A stretch of 54,707 nucleotides of DNA from Bifidobacteriaceae bacterium UBA2724 (GCA_002353815.1 DEKK01000016.1:307402-362108); one strand, 5' to 3'. Shown: positions 23,901 through 33,395, numbered from the stretch's first letter. Program-made: numbers and translations. The notes: a model not told the origin generated them from the sequence alone.

Positions 23901-25595
23901 TTACTCGGCGAGGGCCTTGTCAACCACCTCGGTGGCCTCCGCGAGCACCTTGTCAAGGGCCTCGGGAGACTCGAAGGACTCGGCGTAGACCTTGTAGATG
24001 TTCTCGGTGCCGGACGGACGGGCGGCGAACCAGTTGTCCTTCGTCGTCACCTTGATGCCGCCGATCGGCGCATCATTGCCCGGAGCCTTGGTGAGCTTCG
24101 CGGTGATGTCCTCGCCGGCGAGCTTCGTGGCGGTCACATCGTCGCCGGTGAGCTTGGCGAACTTCTGCTTCTGCTCGAGCGTGGTCGGCGTGTCGATGCG
24201 CTTGTACCAGCTCTCGCCGAAGCGGGCCACCTGGTCCTTGTGCAGTTCGGCCGGGTTCTTGCCGGTCTTCGCGGTGATCTCAGCGGCGAGCAGGTCGGGG
24301 ATGAGGCCATCCTTGTCGGTGGTCCACACGCGGCCGTCCTTGCGCAGGAAGCTCATGCCGGAGCTCTCTTCGCCGCCGAACGCCACCTTGCCGGTGAACA
24401 GCGGGTCGACGAACCACTTAAAGCCCACGGGCACCTCAACGAGCTTGGCGCCGATGGAGGCGGCCACGCGGTCGATGAGGCTGGAGGACACAAGCGTCTT
24501 GCCGATGCCGGCGCCTTCCGGCCAGCCCGGGCGGTTCGGCTTGCCGTCCTTGTCTTTGCCGAACAGGTACTCCACGCACACGGCGATGTAGTGGTTCGGG
24601 TTCATGACGCCCCAGTTCGGGCACACGATGCCATGACGGTCGGCGTCGGGATCGGTGCCGCCCACGAGGTCGTACTTGTCCCATGCGCCGTTGTTGAGGG
24701 AATCCACGAGGCCCTTCATCGCGTACGGAGAGGACGGATCCATGCGGATCTTGCCGTCGTGGTCGATGGTCATGAAGCGCCAGGTCGGGTCGACCTGCGG
24801 ACGCACGACCTCGATGGTGGTGCCGTAGACCTCGTTGACGAGCGGCCAGTAGTTCACGGACGCGCCGCCCAGCGGGTCGATGCCCAGGCGCACGCCGGAG
24901 GACTTGATGACGTCGAAGTCGATGACATTGCCGAGATCGTCCACATAGTGCTGGCGGAAGTCGAACTTCTCGATGAGGTCGGACTTGATGGCCTGCTCGA
25001 ACGGAACGCGCTTGACGTTCTTCCAATTCGGCAGCAGCTCGTTGGCGCGGTTGGCGATCCAGTTGGTCGTCTCGGCCGGGGCCGGGCCGCCGGTCGGCGG
25101 ATCGTACTTGAAGCCGCCGTCGGTCGGCGGGTTATGGGACGGGGTGACGACGATGCCGTCGGCGATGTCGTCGCCATCGAAGCGCTGCGTGCCATCGGCC
25201 GCGCGGTTATGCGTCAGGATGGCCTGCGACACGACTGGGGTCGGGGTGTAGTCGTCGCGGGAATCGATGCGCACGCGCACGCCGTTGGCGACGAGGACCT
25301 CGATGGCGGTCTTCCATGCCGGCAGCGACAGGGCGTGGGTGTCGCGGCCGATGTAGAGCGGTCCGGTGATGCCTGCGGCCTTGCGGTTCTCCGCGATGGC
25401 CTGGGCGATGGTGACGATGTGGGCCTCGTTGAAAGAGGTCTTGAGGGAGGAACCGCGGTGTCCCGAGGTTCCGAAGCTCACGCGCTGTTCGGGCACGTTC
25501 ACATCGGGGACGAGGTCATAGTACTTGCCGATAACCTCGTCGACATTGATCAGATCTTTTTCGGTGGCGGGCAATCCCGCATTCTTTGCAACCAT
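23901..25595 (-). CDS. pgm: Alpha-D-glucose phosphate-specific phosphoglucomutase
   Basis: 564 residues. Interconverts glucose-1-phosphate and glucose-6-phosphate; links glycogen/Leloir metabolism with the fructose-6-phosphate shunt. RVSFGTSGHRGSSLKTSFNE opens domain 1, the phosphoserine loop is IVVTPSHNPPTDGG, the metal loop DPDADRHGIV, the sugar-binding loop FGGEESSGMSFL and the phosphate loop RPSGTENIYKVY near the end. Length fits the E. coli Pgm type. The ATG at 25595 begins MVAKNAGLPATEKDLIN; upstream in-frame sequence is not family-like. A weak CAAACT lies seven bases upstream. It is divergent from the PTS genes. Confidence 0.95.
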   Translation of the reverse strand: MVAKNAGLPATEKDLINVDEVIGKYYDLVPDVNVPEQRVSFGTSGHRGSSLKTSFNEAHIVTIAQAIAENRKAAGITGPLYIGRDTHALSLPAWKTAIEVLVANGVRVRIDSRDDYTPTPVVSQAILTHNRAADGTQRFDGDDIADGIVVTPSHNPPTDGGFKYDPPTGGPAPAETTNWIANRANELLPNWKNVKRVPFEQAIKSDLIEKFDFRQHYVDDLGNVIDFDVIKSSGVRLGIDPLGGASVNYWPLVNEVYGTTIEVVRPQVDPTWRFMTIDHDGKIRMDPSSPYAMKGLVDSLNNGAWDKYDLVGGTDPDADRHGIVCPNWGVMNPNHYIAVCVEYLFGKDKDGKPNRPGWPEGAGIGKTLVSSSLIDRVAASIGAKLVEVPVGFKWFVDPLFTGKVAFGGEESSGMSFLRKDGRVWTTDKDGLIPDLLAAEITAKTGKNPAELHKDQVARFGESWYKRIDTPTTLEQKQKFAKLTGDDVTATKLAGEDITAKLTKAPGNDAPIGGIKVTTKDNWFAARPSGTENIYKVYAESFESPEALDKVLAEATEVVDKALAE

Positions 25596-25772
25596 ACGTC
25601 TTAGTTTGCCACGGTTCCATGACGTTTCGGCCGGCTGGGGGCGCCATGTCTCCACAGTGCGGACGCTTCCGCGGGGCGACCTTCCGCGGCGGCGAGATGG
25701 CTGGGGCATGGCGCTGGGACATGGCGCTGGTCCGGCTGCGACACTGCGATGACACGGCCACGACAAGCCGAT

Positions 25773-25810
25773 TTGATTAATCCTGTGAAAGGTTATATCG
25801 TGTTCACTCA
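25773..25810 (+). promoter_or_regulatory. Promoter of the PTS EIIBCA gene
   Basis: TTGATT (25773-25778) with TATATC at 25794-25799 (15-bp spacer, short) or a nearby variant. The -10 region lies inside an inverted repeat GTGAA-N13-TTCAC (about 25785-25807), a possible operator. Confidence 0.4.
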
Positions 25811-25816
25811 AACGGC

Positions 25817-25850
25817 AGGGTTGCTACTCGGGGAAGACGAGGCAAGACCT
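25817..25850 (+). promoter_or_regulatory. RAT-like ribonucleic antiterminator
   Basis: AGGGTTGCTACTC...GAGGCAAGACCT matches the LicT/SacY/BglG RAT pattern (GGnTTGTTACTG...CAGGCAAAACCT): TTGCTACT on the left strand and GAGGCAAGACCT on the right. Its 3' half overlaps the left arm of the following terminator, so the two structures are mutually exclusive. The cognate RNA-binding protein is encoded at 28214. Confidence 0.8.
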
Positions 25851-25921
25851 GGGATGCACGCATTGCGAGCATGAGTATTTCCTCGTGTCTAATCCACAAG
25901 CATGCTTCCCAGGTCTTTTTG
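25844..25921 (+). terminator. Conditional terminator in the PTS leader
   Basis: AAGACCTGGGATGCA (25844-25858) pairs imperfectly with TGCTTCCCAGGTCTT (from about 25903), followed by TTTTG. It would stop transcription before EIIBCA unless the RAT hairpin is bound by the antiterminator. Nothing else is recognised in the 25596-25998 gap. Confidence 0.8.
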
Positions 25922-25998
25922 TTTTCCCGTTCCATTGGCAATGAAGCCGTGGTCCCATAACTAAGCCAGGTCCCATAACTAAGTCAAGGGAGATTCGG

Positions 25999-28158
25999 AT
26001 GGGCAAGAGTCAGGAAATCGCACAAGCGATAGTCAAGGGCGTGGGTGGTGTGAACAACATCACGATGCTCACGCACTGCGCGACACGTCTGCGTTTCACG
26101 TTGAAAGACGCGAACAAGGCCGACAAGGACGCACTGGAAGGCATCAAGGGCGTGCTTGCCGCTGTCAAGCAGTCCGACACGGCCTATCAGGTCGTCATCG
26201 GCGGCGGCGTGGAGCAGTACTACAACGACATCATGGCGCTGCCGGAGATGGCCAACGTCAAGGGCGGCGAAGTCGAGGACGACGCCGACGGCGAGTTGAC
26301 GAACGATCAGGTCAAGGCGCAGGAACGCGCCAAGACCAAGGGCAAGAACAAGTGGGTGGATTCCTTCTTCGAATTCCTCTCCGACTCCTTCCGCCCGATC
26401 ATCGGCGTGCTTCTCGGCGCATCGCTGATCATCGCCATCATCAACGTGCTTATCGCCTGCCATGTGGTCACTGGCGAAACGCAGTCGTCGACGATGCTCT
26501 TCTGCCGCGCCATGTACCGCGGCGTTTTCTACTTCCTTCCGATCATGATCGCCTACAACGGCGCCAAGAAGCTCAAGGTCGACCCGTGGGTCGGCGCCGC
26601 CATCATGGGCGCGATCATGACGCCGGAGTTCCTCGCGCTGGCCAATCCGGACAAGTACGCCTCGATTTTCGGCACCGATACCGCCGGCCATGACGCCGTC
26701 AAGAGCACTCTCAGCTGCGTGACGAACGCCACGCTGGGCACTGAGTCCTGCACCACCAAGGTGTTCGGTCTCACGATGCAGCTCAACGACTACTCGGGCA
26801 ACGTGTTCGTGCCGCTGCTCATGGTCGCGGTGCTCGCGCTCGTCTACAAGGGTCTGCAGAAGATCATCCCGAACTCCGTGCAGCTCGTGTTCGTTCCGTT
26901 CCTCTCCATGGTCATCATGATCCCGGTCACGGCCTTCCTCATCGGCCCCATCGGCGTCTGGCTTGGCAACGGCCTGGGCGTCGGCCTCGCGTGGATGAAC
27001 ACGCACGCGCCGTTCGTCTTCGCCATCCTCATCCCCATGCTCTATCCGTTCCTTGTGCCGCTCGGCCTGCACTGGCCGCTCAACGCCCTCATGCTCATGA
27101 ACATCGACACGCTGGGCTATGACTTCATCCAGGGCCCGATGGGCACGTGGAACTTCGCATGCTTCGGTGCCACCCTCGGCGTGCTCATCATCGCCATCCG
27201 CGAGAAGGACACGCAGATGAAGGAAACCGCAGGCGGCGCACTCGCGGCCGGCCTCCTCGGCGGCGTCTCCGAACCGTCCCTCTACGGCATCCACCTGCGC
27301 TACAAGAACGTTTACAAGCGCATGCTCATCGGCTGCTTCGCCGGCGGTCTGACCATCGCCATCCTCGGCTGGCTCTTCCCGGCCACCCTCGCTGACGGCA
27401 CCGTCGTGCATGGCGTGACCACCACGGCCTTCGCCTTCACCTCTCTGCTCACCATCCCGGTGTTCAACCAGATGTGGGTGTACGCCATCTCCATCGCGGT
27501 CGCGTTCGTCGTCTCCGCCGTGCTCGTCGCCACGTTCGACTACCGCACCCCGGAGCAGAAGGCCGAGGCCCAGGCCCGCATCGCCCGTGAGCAGGCCAAG
27601 GCGGCCGGAGCCGCTGCTCCTGCCGCTGCGCCCGTTGCAACCGCTGTCGCCGACAAGGCGTCGGCCGCTCAGGTCGCGCAGGCTTCGCTCCCTGCCGAAC
27701 CCACCACCACGGTGCTCGCGCCGATCGCCGGACACACGGTGACCCTCGCTGAGAGCGGTGACCCGGTGTTCGCATCCGGGGCCCTCGGCGACGGCCTCGG
27801 CATCGCCAACCCCATCGGCTCCCAGGTTCTGGCCCCTGTCTCAGGCGTCCTCAAGACCGTCGCGAAGACCGGCCACGCTTACGGCATCAAAACCGATGAC
27901 GGCGTCGAGGTGCTCGTGCATATCGGCATCGACACGGTTAAGATGAATGGTGAAGGGTTCGCCGCCGCAGTCACGAAAGGACAGCGTGTCAACGCCGGCG
28001 ATCTTCTGGCCACGGTCGACTTCGACAAGGTGAAGGAGGCCGGACATCCCACGGTCACGATGGTGCTTGTGACGAACAGCAAGAAGCTCGCCGGTGTCAA
28101 ACCCATCACGGGCGCGGATGTCAAGACTGGCGATTCTGTGATCGGTATCACGCACTGA
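25999..28158 (+). CDS. ptsG: PTS glucose/beta-glucoside transporter, EIIBCA
   Basis: 719 residues in the order EIIB-EIIC-EIIA. EIIB (residues 1-80) has the phosphorylated Cys in MLTHCATRLRFTL. EIIC (about 110-510) has many membrane helices and the GGVSEPSLYGI motif. EIIA (about 570-719) has PVSGVLKTVAKTGHAYGI and the phosphorylated His in VEVLVHIGIDTVKMNGEGF. An Ala/Pro-rich linker joins EIIC and EIIA. The BCA order and CATRLRF are shared by glucose and beta-glucoside permeases, so the substrate is inferred; glucose is likely because the related bifidobacterial locus was described as a glucose PTS. AGGGAGA precedes the ATG. Regulated by the RAT/terminator upstream. Confidence 0.88.
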   Translation: MGKSQEIAQAIVKGVGGVNNITMLTHCATRLRFTLKDANKADKDALEGIKGVLAAVKQSDTAYQVVIGGGVEQYYNDIMALPEMANVKGGEVEDDADGELTNDQVKAQERAKTKGKNKWVDSFFEFLSDSFRPIIGVLLGASLIIAIINVLIACHVVTGETQSSTMLFCRAMYRGVFYFLPIMIAYNGAKKLKVDPWVGAAIMGAIMTPEFLALANPDKYASIFGTDTAGHDAVKSTLSCVTNATLGTESCTTKVFGLTMQLNDYSGNVFVPLLMVAVLALVYKGLQKIIPNSVQLVFVPFLSMVIMIPVTAFLIGPIGVWLGNGLGVGLAWMNTHAPFVFAILIPMLYPFLVPLGLHWPLNALMLMNIDTLGYDFIQGPMGTWNFACFGATLGVLIIAIREKDTQMKETAGGALAAGLLGGVSEPSLYGIHLRYKNVYKRMLIGCFAGGLTIAILGWLFPATLADGTVVHGVTTTAFAFTSLLTIPVFNQMWVYAISIAVAFVVSAVLVATFDYRTPEQKAEAQARIAREQAKAAGAAAPAAAPVATAVADKASAAQVAQASLPAEPTTTVLAPIAGHTVTLAESGDPVFASGALGDGLGIANPIGSQVLAPVSGVLKTVAKTGHAYGIKTDDGVEVLVHIGIDTVKMNGEGFAAAVTKGQRVNAGDLLATVDFDKVKEAGHPTVTMVLVTNSKKLAGVKPITGADVKTGDSVIGITH

Positions 28159-28213
28159 GCTATGGGATTCCGCCATGTGCTGCGTGCGATCTGTTCTGGA
28201 AAGGACGTGGGAC

Positions 28214-29146
28214 ATGGCGGATCGCCCCTTGGCTCAATCTGTGACCCGAACTTTTGAAAATGCGGAGAATCTTCGGATCCTGCGCGTATTCAACAACAAC
28301 GTCGTGCTGGCACAGGACGGCACGACGGACATCGCTCCCGGAGGGGAGGTGGTGCTCACGGGCCGTGGACTTGGATTCAAAGCCCACCCTGGAGACGCGG
28401 TTGATCCGCGCAAAATCGTCAAAGTGTTTGTGCCCACGGACGGCAGGGATCCCGACCACATCGCCCAGATGCTGGCGGGGATCCCGCCCGAGATGGTCCA
28501 GGTCGCGTCCGAAAGCCTTGCGGCGATCGGGCAGTCGCGAATCGCTGACTCGAGTCCCTCGCTGGTGGTCGCACTTGCCGATCACATCAACGGCGCGCGG
28601 ATGATGGAGGCGAAAGGCGCCCACGTGGAGTATCCGCTTCGCGCGGAGGTGGAGAACCTGTATCCGGTCGAATACTCCCAGGCGAAAGAATTCCTCGCCC
28701 AGGTCAATTCCCGGCTGGATACGCCGCTTCGCGACGAAGAGGCCGTCGCCTTCGCTTTGCACTTGGTCAACGCCGGGTTCTCCAGCGGCGACCTGTCGTA
28801 CACCTACCAGATGACGGGTGTCATCGAGCAAGTGCTCTCCATAATTGAAAAGCGTTTTGATGTGAGCCTTGACAGGGGATCGGTGAACGTGGCGCGTTTC
28901 ATCACGCATATGCGCTATCTGTTCGTCCGGATCCATCAGGGAAAGCAGCTGGAGTGCGAGCCTTCGGCGATCGTTGCGGCGATTCGGGAATCTTTCCCCG
29001 AGGCCATGCAATGCGCCGGCGAGTGCGCCGCGGTGATAGAGCTGAGGTTCGGCGCCGATATTTCGGAAGACGAGCTGTCATACATGGCGCTTCATGTGGC
29101 GCGTGTCGCGGGCGATGCCCGGGATGCGGCGCATGGCACGCGCTGA
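28214..29146 (+). CDS. BglG/LicT-family transcriptional antiterminator
   Basis: 310 residues. The N-terminal co-antiterminator RNA-binding domain contains ENLRILRVFNNNVVLAQDG (residues about 17-36) and binds RAT RNA as a dimer. Two PRD domains follow, with conserved histidines near ALADHIN and FALHLVN in PRD1 and ARFITHMRYLFVR and ALHVARV in PRD2, phosphorylated by HPr and EII in relatives. Inference: it lets transcription pass the terminator ahead of ptsG when substrate is being transported, and is inactivated by EII otherwise. AAGGA is eight bases before the ATG at 28214, which is better than an upstream in-frame start at 28175. Confidence 0.9.
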   Translation: MADRPLAQSVTRTFENAENLRILRVFNNNVVLAQDGTTDIAPGGEVVLTGRGLGFKAHPGDAVDPRKIVKVFVPTDGRDPDHIAQMLAGIPPEMVQVASESLAAIGQSRIADSSPSLVVALADHINGARMMEAKGAHVEYPLRAEVENLYPVEYSQAKEFLAQVNSRLDTPLRDEEAVAFALHLVNAGFSSGDLSYTYQMTGVIEQVLSIIEKRFDVSLDRGSVNVARFITHMRYLFVRIHQGKQLECEPSAIVAAIRESFPEAMQCAGECAAVIELRFGADISEDELSYMALHVARVAGDARDAAHGTR

Positions 29147-29199
29147 CATGTCGCCGTTGTGACCGGCTTGCGGCTGGTGATGCCGTTCCGGCTCCCGAA

Positions 29200-29424
29200 C
29201 TGTGCGGCATCGCGCTGTGCAGTATCTGTGCTGTGCGGCATCGCGCTGCGTGCTCCGCACCCATCCGGATGCCCGACGTCGGTTCGCGAAGCTGCACCGC
29301 CTGGTGCGCAGTCATCGGCGGTGGATTGGCTGACGGAAGCGCTGGCGTCCGTTCCCGTGCGACCTATCAAGACTGGGCTGTGGCACGCTGCCGATTGTGA
29401 CCACGCCGACTGTGACCACGCCGG
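29200..29424. repeat. Short direct repeats in the gap between antiterminator and ptsH genes
   Basis: CTGTGCGGCATCGCGCTG occurs at 29200-29217 and 29231-29248; TGTGACCACGCCG is doubled at about 29397-29424. No gene or terminator is recognised in 29147-29511; the ptsH ribosome-binding site is at its end. Confidence 0.6.
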
Positions 29425-29511
29425 CTGGCGAGACACGCCACATCACACACTCACCTTCCATACCTATGTATCAGACGCCGCATGGCGTCATCAGAAGAAA
29501 GGAAAACCATC

Positions 29512-29778
29512 ATGATTACCCGTACTGCTGTTATCGGAGCTTCCGTCGGCCTTCACGCTCGCCCCGCCGCGCTGTTTGCGCAGGCTGTGGACGACAAGGG
29601 CATCGACGTGACCATGACCTTCAACGGCGAGGAAGCGGATGCGACGAGCGCCCTGGACATCATGGCGCTGGGTGTCAAGGGCGGCGACACCGTCACCATC
29701 TCCACCGACGATGATTCCGCCGGCGCCGCGATGGACGAGCTCGCCGAGATGCTGACCCGCGACCTCGACGCCGAGTGA
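29512..29778 (+). CDS. ptsH: Phosphocarrier protein HPr
   Basis: 88 residues. MITRTAVIGASVGLHARPAALF holds the active-site His in GLHARPA (residue 16), which accepts phosphate from enzyme I. The regulatory-serine region is ATSALDIMALGVKGGDTVTI, with a Ser at the position phosphorylated by HPr kinase in Firmicutes; Actinobacteria usually lack that kinase, so its use here is doubtful. AAAGGA precedes the ATG; an upstream in-frame ATG at 29482 would add ten residues. Confidence 0.95.
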   Translation: MITRTAVIGASVGLHARPAALFAQAVDDKGIDVTMTFNGEEADATSALDIMALGVKGGDTVTISTDDDSAGAAMDELAEMLTRDLDAE

Positions 29779-29832
29779 ACCGCGGCGTCATCCGCTGAAC
29801 GCAGCTCTGGACGGTCCGCCGTCCTGACTCAT

Positions 29833-29857
29833 GCCGCCCGCGTATCCGGCGGGCGGC
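29833..29857 (+). terminator. Hairpin after ptsH, possible terminator
   Basis: GCCGCCCGC-gtatccg-GCGGGCGGC, a 9-bp GC stem without a T run. It may separate ptsH from ptsI; TACACT near 30090 is a possible -10 for ptsI. Nothing else is seen in the 29779-30156 gap. Confidence 0.5.
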
Positions 29858-30156
29858 GTTCCACGGATGTCTCTCGCAGATGCCTGACGGCGGGCATCGG
29901 GTACAGATGTCCTGCAAACGGCACGACGACATTCCCGCACGGACATCGCATGAGACATGCGCCGGGAATCCGCGCGGGGAAACGTCCCATTCCGGATGCT
30001 TGGAAAAACCAGTGCGCTCCGGTCGAGAACGCGCGTCGCGGCGCCGTCGGGGTACGGAACGCCCGTGCCCCGCAATCACGCAGAAATTCATACACACTAT
30101 CGGATCGGCACAGGGCCGCCTGACCGCGGCGCGGCCGATCCCGCAATGGAGTGAAA

Positions 30157-31848
30157 ATGGCAAGCGAACATCAGATTCTTCATGGCATTGGCGTGTGCGC
30201 AGGCACCGCCTCCGGTCCGGTCGCTTTCGTGACTGAGGCTCCCGGCATCGACGAGAACGAGCCGAAGTGCACGGATGTCGAGGCCGACACCGCACGTCTC
30301 GAGGCGGCCCGCGACAAAGTCGTGGCGCAGCTCAAGGCTCGCGCCGAGAAGGCGACTGACGAGAAGTCCAGGGGAGTGCTCAACGCAACGTCCCAGATGG
30401 CCGGCGACAAGGGGCTTTTCAAGAGCATCGTCAAGCACCTCAAGGCCGGCGAGGGCATGACCCACGCCGTGTCCGCCGCTGGCGACGAATACGCGGCCAA
30501 GCTCAGCAAGCTCGGCGGGTACTTCGCCGAGCGCGTCACCGACATCAATGACGTGCGCAACCGTCTCGTCGCCGAACTGCGCGGCCTGCCGGCCCCGGGC
30601 GTGCCCGATATCACCGAGCCGGTGATCATCGTCGCCCGTGACCTCGCACCGGCCGAAACCGCGACGCTGCACCCCGACACCGTGCTCGGCATCGTCACCC
30701 AGGAAGGTGGACCGACCAGCCACACCGCCATCCTCGCCGCCCAGCTCGGCATCCCGTGCTCGGTCAAGACCAAGGGTGCGCTCGACGCCATCAATTCCGG
30801 CGACACCGTCGCCATCGACGGTGGCGTGGGCGAGGTCATCGTGTCTCCGACCAGCGACGAGGTGAGCCAGCTCAAGGACCGCGCCGAGCGCCGCGCCCGC
30901 GCACTCGCCGGGTCGTCCGGCGAAGGCGCCACGCGCGATGGCCACAAGGTGGCGCTGCTCGCCAACATCGGCACCGTCGACGATGCCCTCAACGCGGCGA
31001 AGTTCGACCTCGAGGGATCCGGCCTGTTCCGCTCCGAGTTCCTGTTCCTCGGCCGCGACGAGGCCCCAAGCCTCGAGGAGCAGACCGAGACCTATTCCAA
31101 GGTGCTGCGCGCCTTCGGCGACCGCCATGTGGTGGTGCGCACCCTCGACGCCGGCGCCGACAAGCCGCTCAAGTTCGCCAACCAGGAGCATGAGGAGAAC
31201 CCCGCCCTCGGCGTGCGCGGTCTGCGCCTCGGCATGCGCCGCGTGGACCTGCTCGACACCCAGCTGCAGGCCCTCGCCAACGCATACAAGGAGACCGGCG
31301 GCGACCTGTGGGTCATGGCCCCGATGGTGTCGACGGTGGACGAGGCCGAATGGTTCGCTGGCAAGGCCCGTTCGTACGGCCTGCCCAAGGTGGGCGTGAT
31401 GGTCGAGGTTCCCGCTGCGGCCATCCGTTCGGCACAGATCCTGTCGGTGGTGGATTTCTGCTCGATTGGCACCAATGACCTGTCGCAGTACACGATGGCG
31501 GCCGATCGCCTCAACGGCGAGCTGGCCAACCTGCTCACCCCATGGCAGCCTGCCGTGCTGCACATGATCAAGGCGGCCTGCGACGGCGGCGCCGCGACCG
31601 GCAAGCACGTGGGCGTGTGCGGCGAGGCCGGCGGCGATCCGCTCATGGCGCTCGTGCTCACGGGTCTGGGCGTGCAGTCGCTCTCCATGGCTCCCACCAA
31701 GGTGAACGCCGTTCGCGCGGCCCTGCGCATGCATGACTTCGGCACCTGCCAGCAGATGGCGGCCTACGCGCTCGATGCCCGCACCGCGGAGGATGCACGC
31801 AAGGCAGTGATCGCGCTTGCCGATCCGATGCTGCTCGACTTGCTGTGA
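30157..31848 (+). CDS. ptsI: Phosphoenolpyruvate-protein phosphotransferase (enzyme I)
   Basis: 563 residues, full length. First PTS step: takes phosphate from PEP and passes it to HPr. N-terminal HPr-binding/phosphohistidine domain with active His in TQEGGPTSHTAILAAQLGIP; PEP-binding TIM-barrel with LFRSEFLFLGRDEAPSLEEQ, VVRTLDAGADKPLKF, ENPALGVRGLR, and VVDFCSIGTNDLSQYTMAADR, then HVGVCGEAGGDP with the catalytic Cys. GGAG lies five bases before ATG 30157; a GTG two codons upstream is an alternative. With ptsG, the antiterminator and ptsH it gives a complete sugar PTS in one locus. Confidence 0.96.
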   Translation: MASEHQILHGIGVCAGTASGPVAFVTEAPGIDENEPKCTDVEADTARLEAARDKVVAQLKARAEKATDEKSRGVLNATSQMAGDKGLFKSIVKHLKAGEGMTHAVSAAGDEYAAKLSKLGGYFAERVTDINDVRNRLVAELRGLPAPGVPDITEPVIIVARDLAPAETATLHPDTVLGIVTQEGGPTSHTAILAAQLGIPCSVKTKGALDAINSGDTVAIDGGVGEVIVSPTSDEVSQLKDRAERRARALAGSSGEGATRDGHKVALLANIGTVDDALNAAKFDLEGSGLFRSEFLFLGRDEAPSLEEQTETYSKVLRAFGDRHVVVRTLDAGADKPLKFANQEHEENPALGVRGLRLGMRRVDLLDTQLQALANAYKETGGDLWVMAPMVSTVDEAEWFAGKARSYGLPKVGVMVEVPAAAIRSAQILSVVDFCSIGTNDLSQYTMAADRLNGELANLLTPWQPAVLHMIKAACDGGAATGKHVGVCGEAGGDPLMALVLTGLGVQSLSMAPTKVNAVRAALRMHDFGTCQQMAAYALDARTAEDARKAVIALADPMLLDLL

Positions 31849-31881
31849 TCGGCGCCCATAGGCGCGGATGCATAGCGACGA

Positions 31882-31914
31882 TGAGGCCCCGGAACGGTGG
31901 CGTTCCGGGGCCTC
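31882..31914. terminator. Terminator after ptsI
   Basis: GAGGCCCCGGAAC-gtgg-CGTTCCGGGGCCTC type stem of 12-13 bp; it can serve both ptsI and convergent serS. There is little T run. Confidence 0.7.
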
Positions 31915-31981
31915 ATCGTATCTGGCGACTGCCTTCGGCCGGCCGGCGTGATGCCGGAAGGCCAAAAGCGTCAGCGGGGAA

Positions 31982-33265
31982 TCATGCCTCCCAGGCGTGG
32001 GGTTCGATGACCTCCTGGCCGCCCATGTACGGGCGCATGGCCTGCGGGATGTCGATGGAACCGTCGGCGTGCTGGTGGTTTTCGAGGATGGCGACGAGCC
32101 AACGGGTGGTGGCCAGCGTGCCGTTCAGCGTGGAGACCGCGCGCGTGCCTTCTTCGGTGCGCTCGCGGATGTTGAGGCGGCGGGCCTGATACTCGGTGCA
32201 GTTCGAGGTGGACGTGAGCTCGCGGTAACGGCCCTGGGTAGGCACCCATGCCTCGCAGTCGAACTTGCGGGCGGCGGAGGAACCGAGGTCGCCGGCGGCG
32301 GTGTCGATGATGCGGTACGGCACCTCGACCTTGCCGAGCATCTCCTGCTCCATGGCGAGGAGTTGCTTGTGCTGGTCGCGGGAATCCTCCTGCTTGCAAT
32401 ACACGAACATCTCAACCTTGTCGAACTGGTGGACGCGGATGATGCCCATGGTGTCCTTGCCGGCGGCGCCGGCCTCGCGGCGGTAGCAGCTCGACCAACC
32501 GCAGTAACGCAGCGGGCCGTTCGACAGGTCGAGGATCTCGTCGGCGTGCATGCCGGCGAGCGCGACCTCGGAGGTGCCCACGAGATACTGGTCGTCGGGC
32601 TCGCGCAGACGATAGATCTCGTCGGCGTGGGAGTTCAGGAACCCGGTTCCCGCCATCGCTTCGGGGCGCACCAGCGTCGGGGTGATGGTGGGGATGAAGC
32701 CGTGTCCGCGCGCTTGGTCGAAGGCCATGGTCAGCATGGCGATTTCCATGCGGGCCACGTCGCCGCGCAGGAAGTAGAAGCGCGAGCCGGAAACCTTCAC
32801 GCCGCGCTTCATGTCGATTCCCGCGACGCCTTCGCCGAGCTCGAGATGGTTCTTCGGCTCGAATCCCTCGGCTGCGAAATCGCGGATTGTGCCGACCTTC
32901 TTGACGACGACATAGTCGTCCTCGCCGCCTTCGGGGGCTTCGGGCTCGACGATGTTGGAGAGCTTCCACATCGCGGTGGTGTATTCCTCGGACGCCTTGT
33001 CGGCGGCGTCCTTGTATTCGGAGACCTTGGCGGACAGGGCCTTGGTCTCGGCGATGATCGCGGCCTTCTGGTCCGCGGGAGCCGAGGCGACTTCCTTGCC
33101 CTTGGCTTTCTGCGCGGCGCGGGCCTCTTCGTACTGGCGCAGCGAGTCGCGGCGCGCTTCATCGGACTTGAGCACCTCGTCGACGAGTTCGACAGATTCT
33201 CCGCGCTTGCGCTGGGAATCCTTAACGATATCCGCATGTTCGCGGATGAAATTGATATCAAGCAT
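31982..33265 (-). CDS. serS: Serine--tRNA ligase
   Basis: 427 residues. Class II synthetase charging tRNA-Ser (and tRNA-Sec where present). N-terminal antiparallel coiled-coil arm (residues about 25-105), then motif 1-3 elements: GSRFYFLRGDVARMEIAM, YRREAGAAGKDTMGIIRVHQFDKVEMF (motif 2) and NGTLATTRWLVAILENHQ (motif 3). The ATG at 33265 starts MLDINFIREHAD, the family start. TAATTT (plus-strand 33273-33278) lies seven bases upstream with no Shine-Dalgarno, a leaderless geometry. Its tRNA substrate gene is 1.6 kb away at 34898. Confidence 0.96.
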   Translation of the reverse strand: MLDINFIREHADIVKDSQRKRGESVELVDEVLKSDEARRDSLRQYEEARAAQKAKGKEVASAPADQKAAIIAETKALSAKVSEYKDAADKASEEYTTAMWKLSNIVEPEAPEGGEDDYVVVKKVGTIRDFAAEGFEPKNHLELGEGVAGIDMKRGVKVSGSRFYFLRGDVARMEIAMLTMAFDQARGHGFIPTITPTLVRPEAMAGTGFLNSHADEIYRLREPDDQYLVGTSEVALAGMHADEILDLSNGPLRYCGWSSCYRREAGAAGKDTMGIIRVHQFDKVEMFVYCKQEDSRDQHKQLLAMEQEMLGKVEVPYRIIDTAAGDLGSSAARKFDCEAWVPTQGRYRELTSTSNCTEYQARRLNIRERTEEGTRAVSTLNGTLATTRWLVAILENHQHADGSIDIPQAMRPYMGGQEVIEPHAWEA

Positions 33266-33382
33266 ATTCACAAAATTACCGTGTTTGCCAGACATGCGTC
33301 CGCGCGGAAACGGCATTCAGGCGCGATGTGCAAAGTTCGCGGAATTCTGTCACGCGGCGTTCACCTTTCGCCGTGGTTCGGA

Positions 33383-33395
33383 CACAATGTCAGGT
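33383..33395 (+). promoter_or_regulatory. -10 box, predicted leaderless start
   Basis: CACAAT (33383-33388), seven bases, ATG 33396. TTCACC (33359-33364) is a possible -35 with 18-bp spacer. Confidence 0.5.

Noticed and set aside
25984..27735. 583-residue minus-strand ORF over the PTS gene
   Set aside because: It is antisense to EIIBCA, which has clear domains and motifs; the Asp/Glu/His/Arg-rich translation is a shadow.
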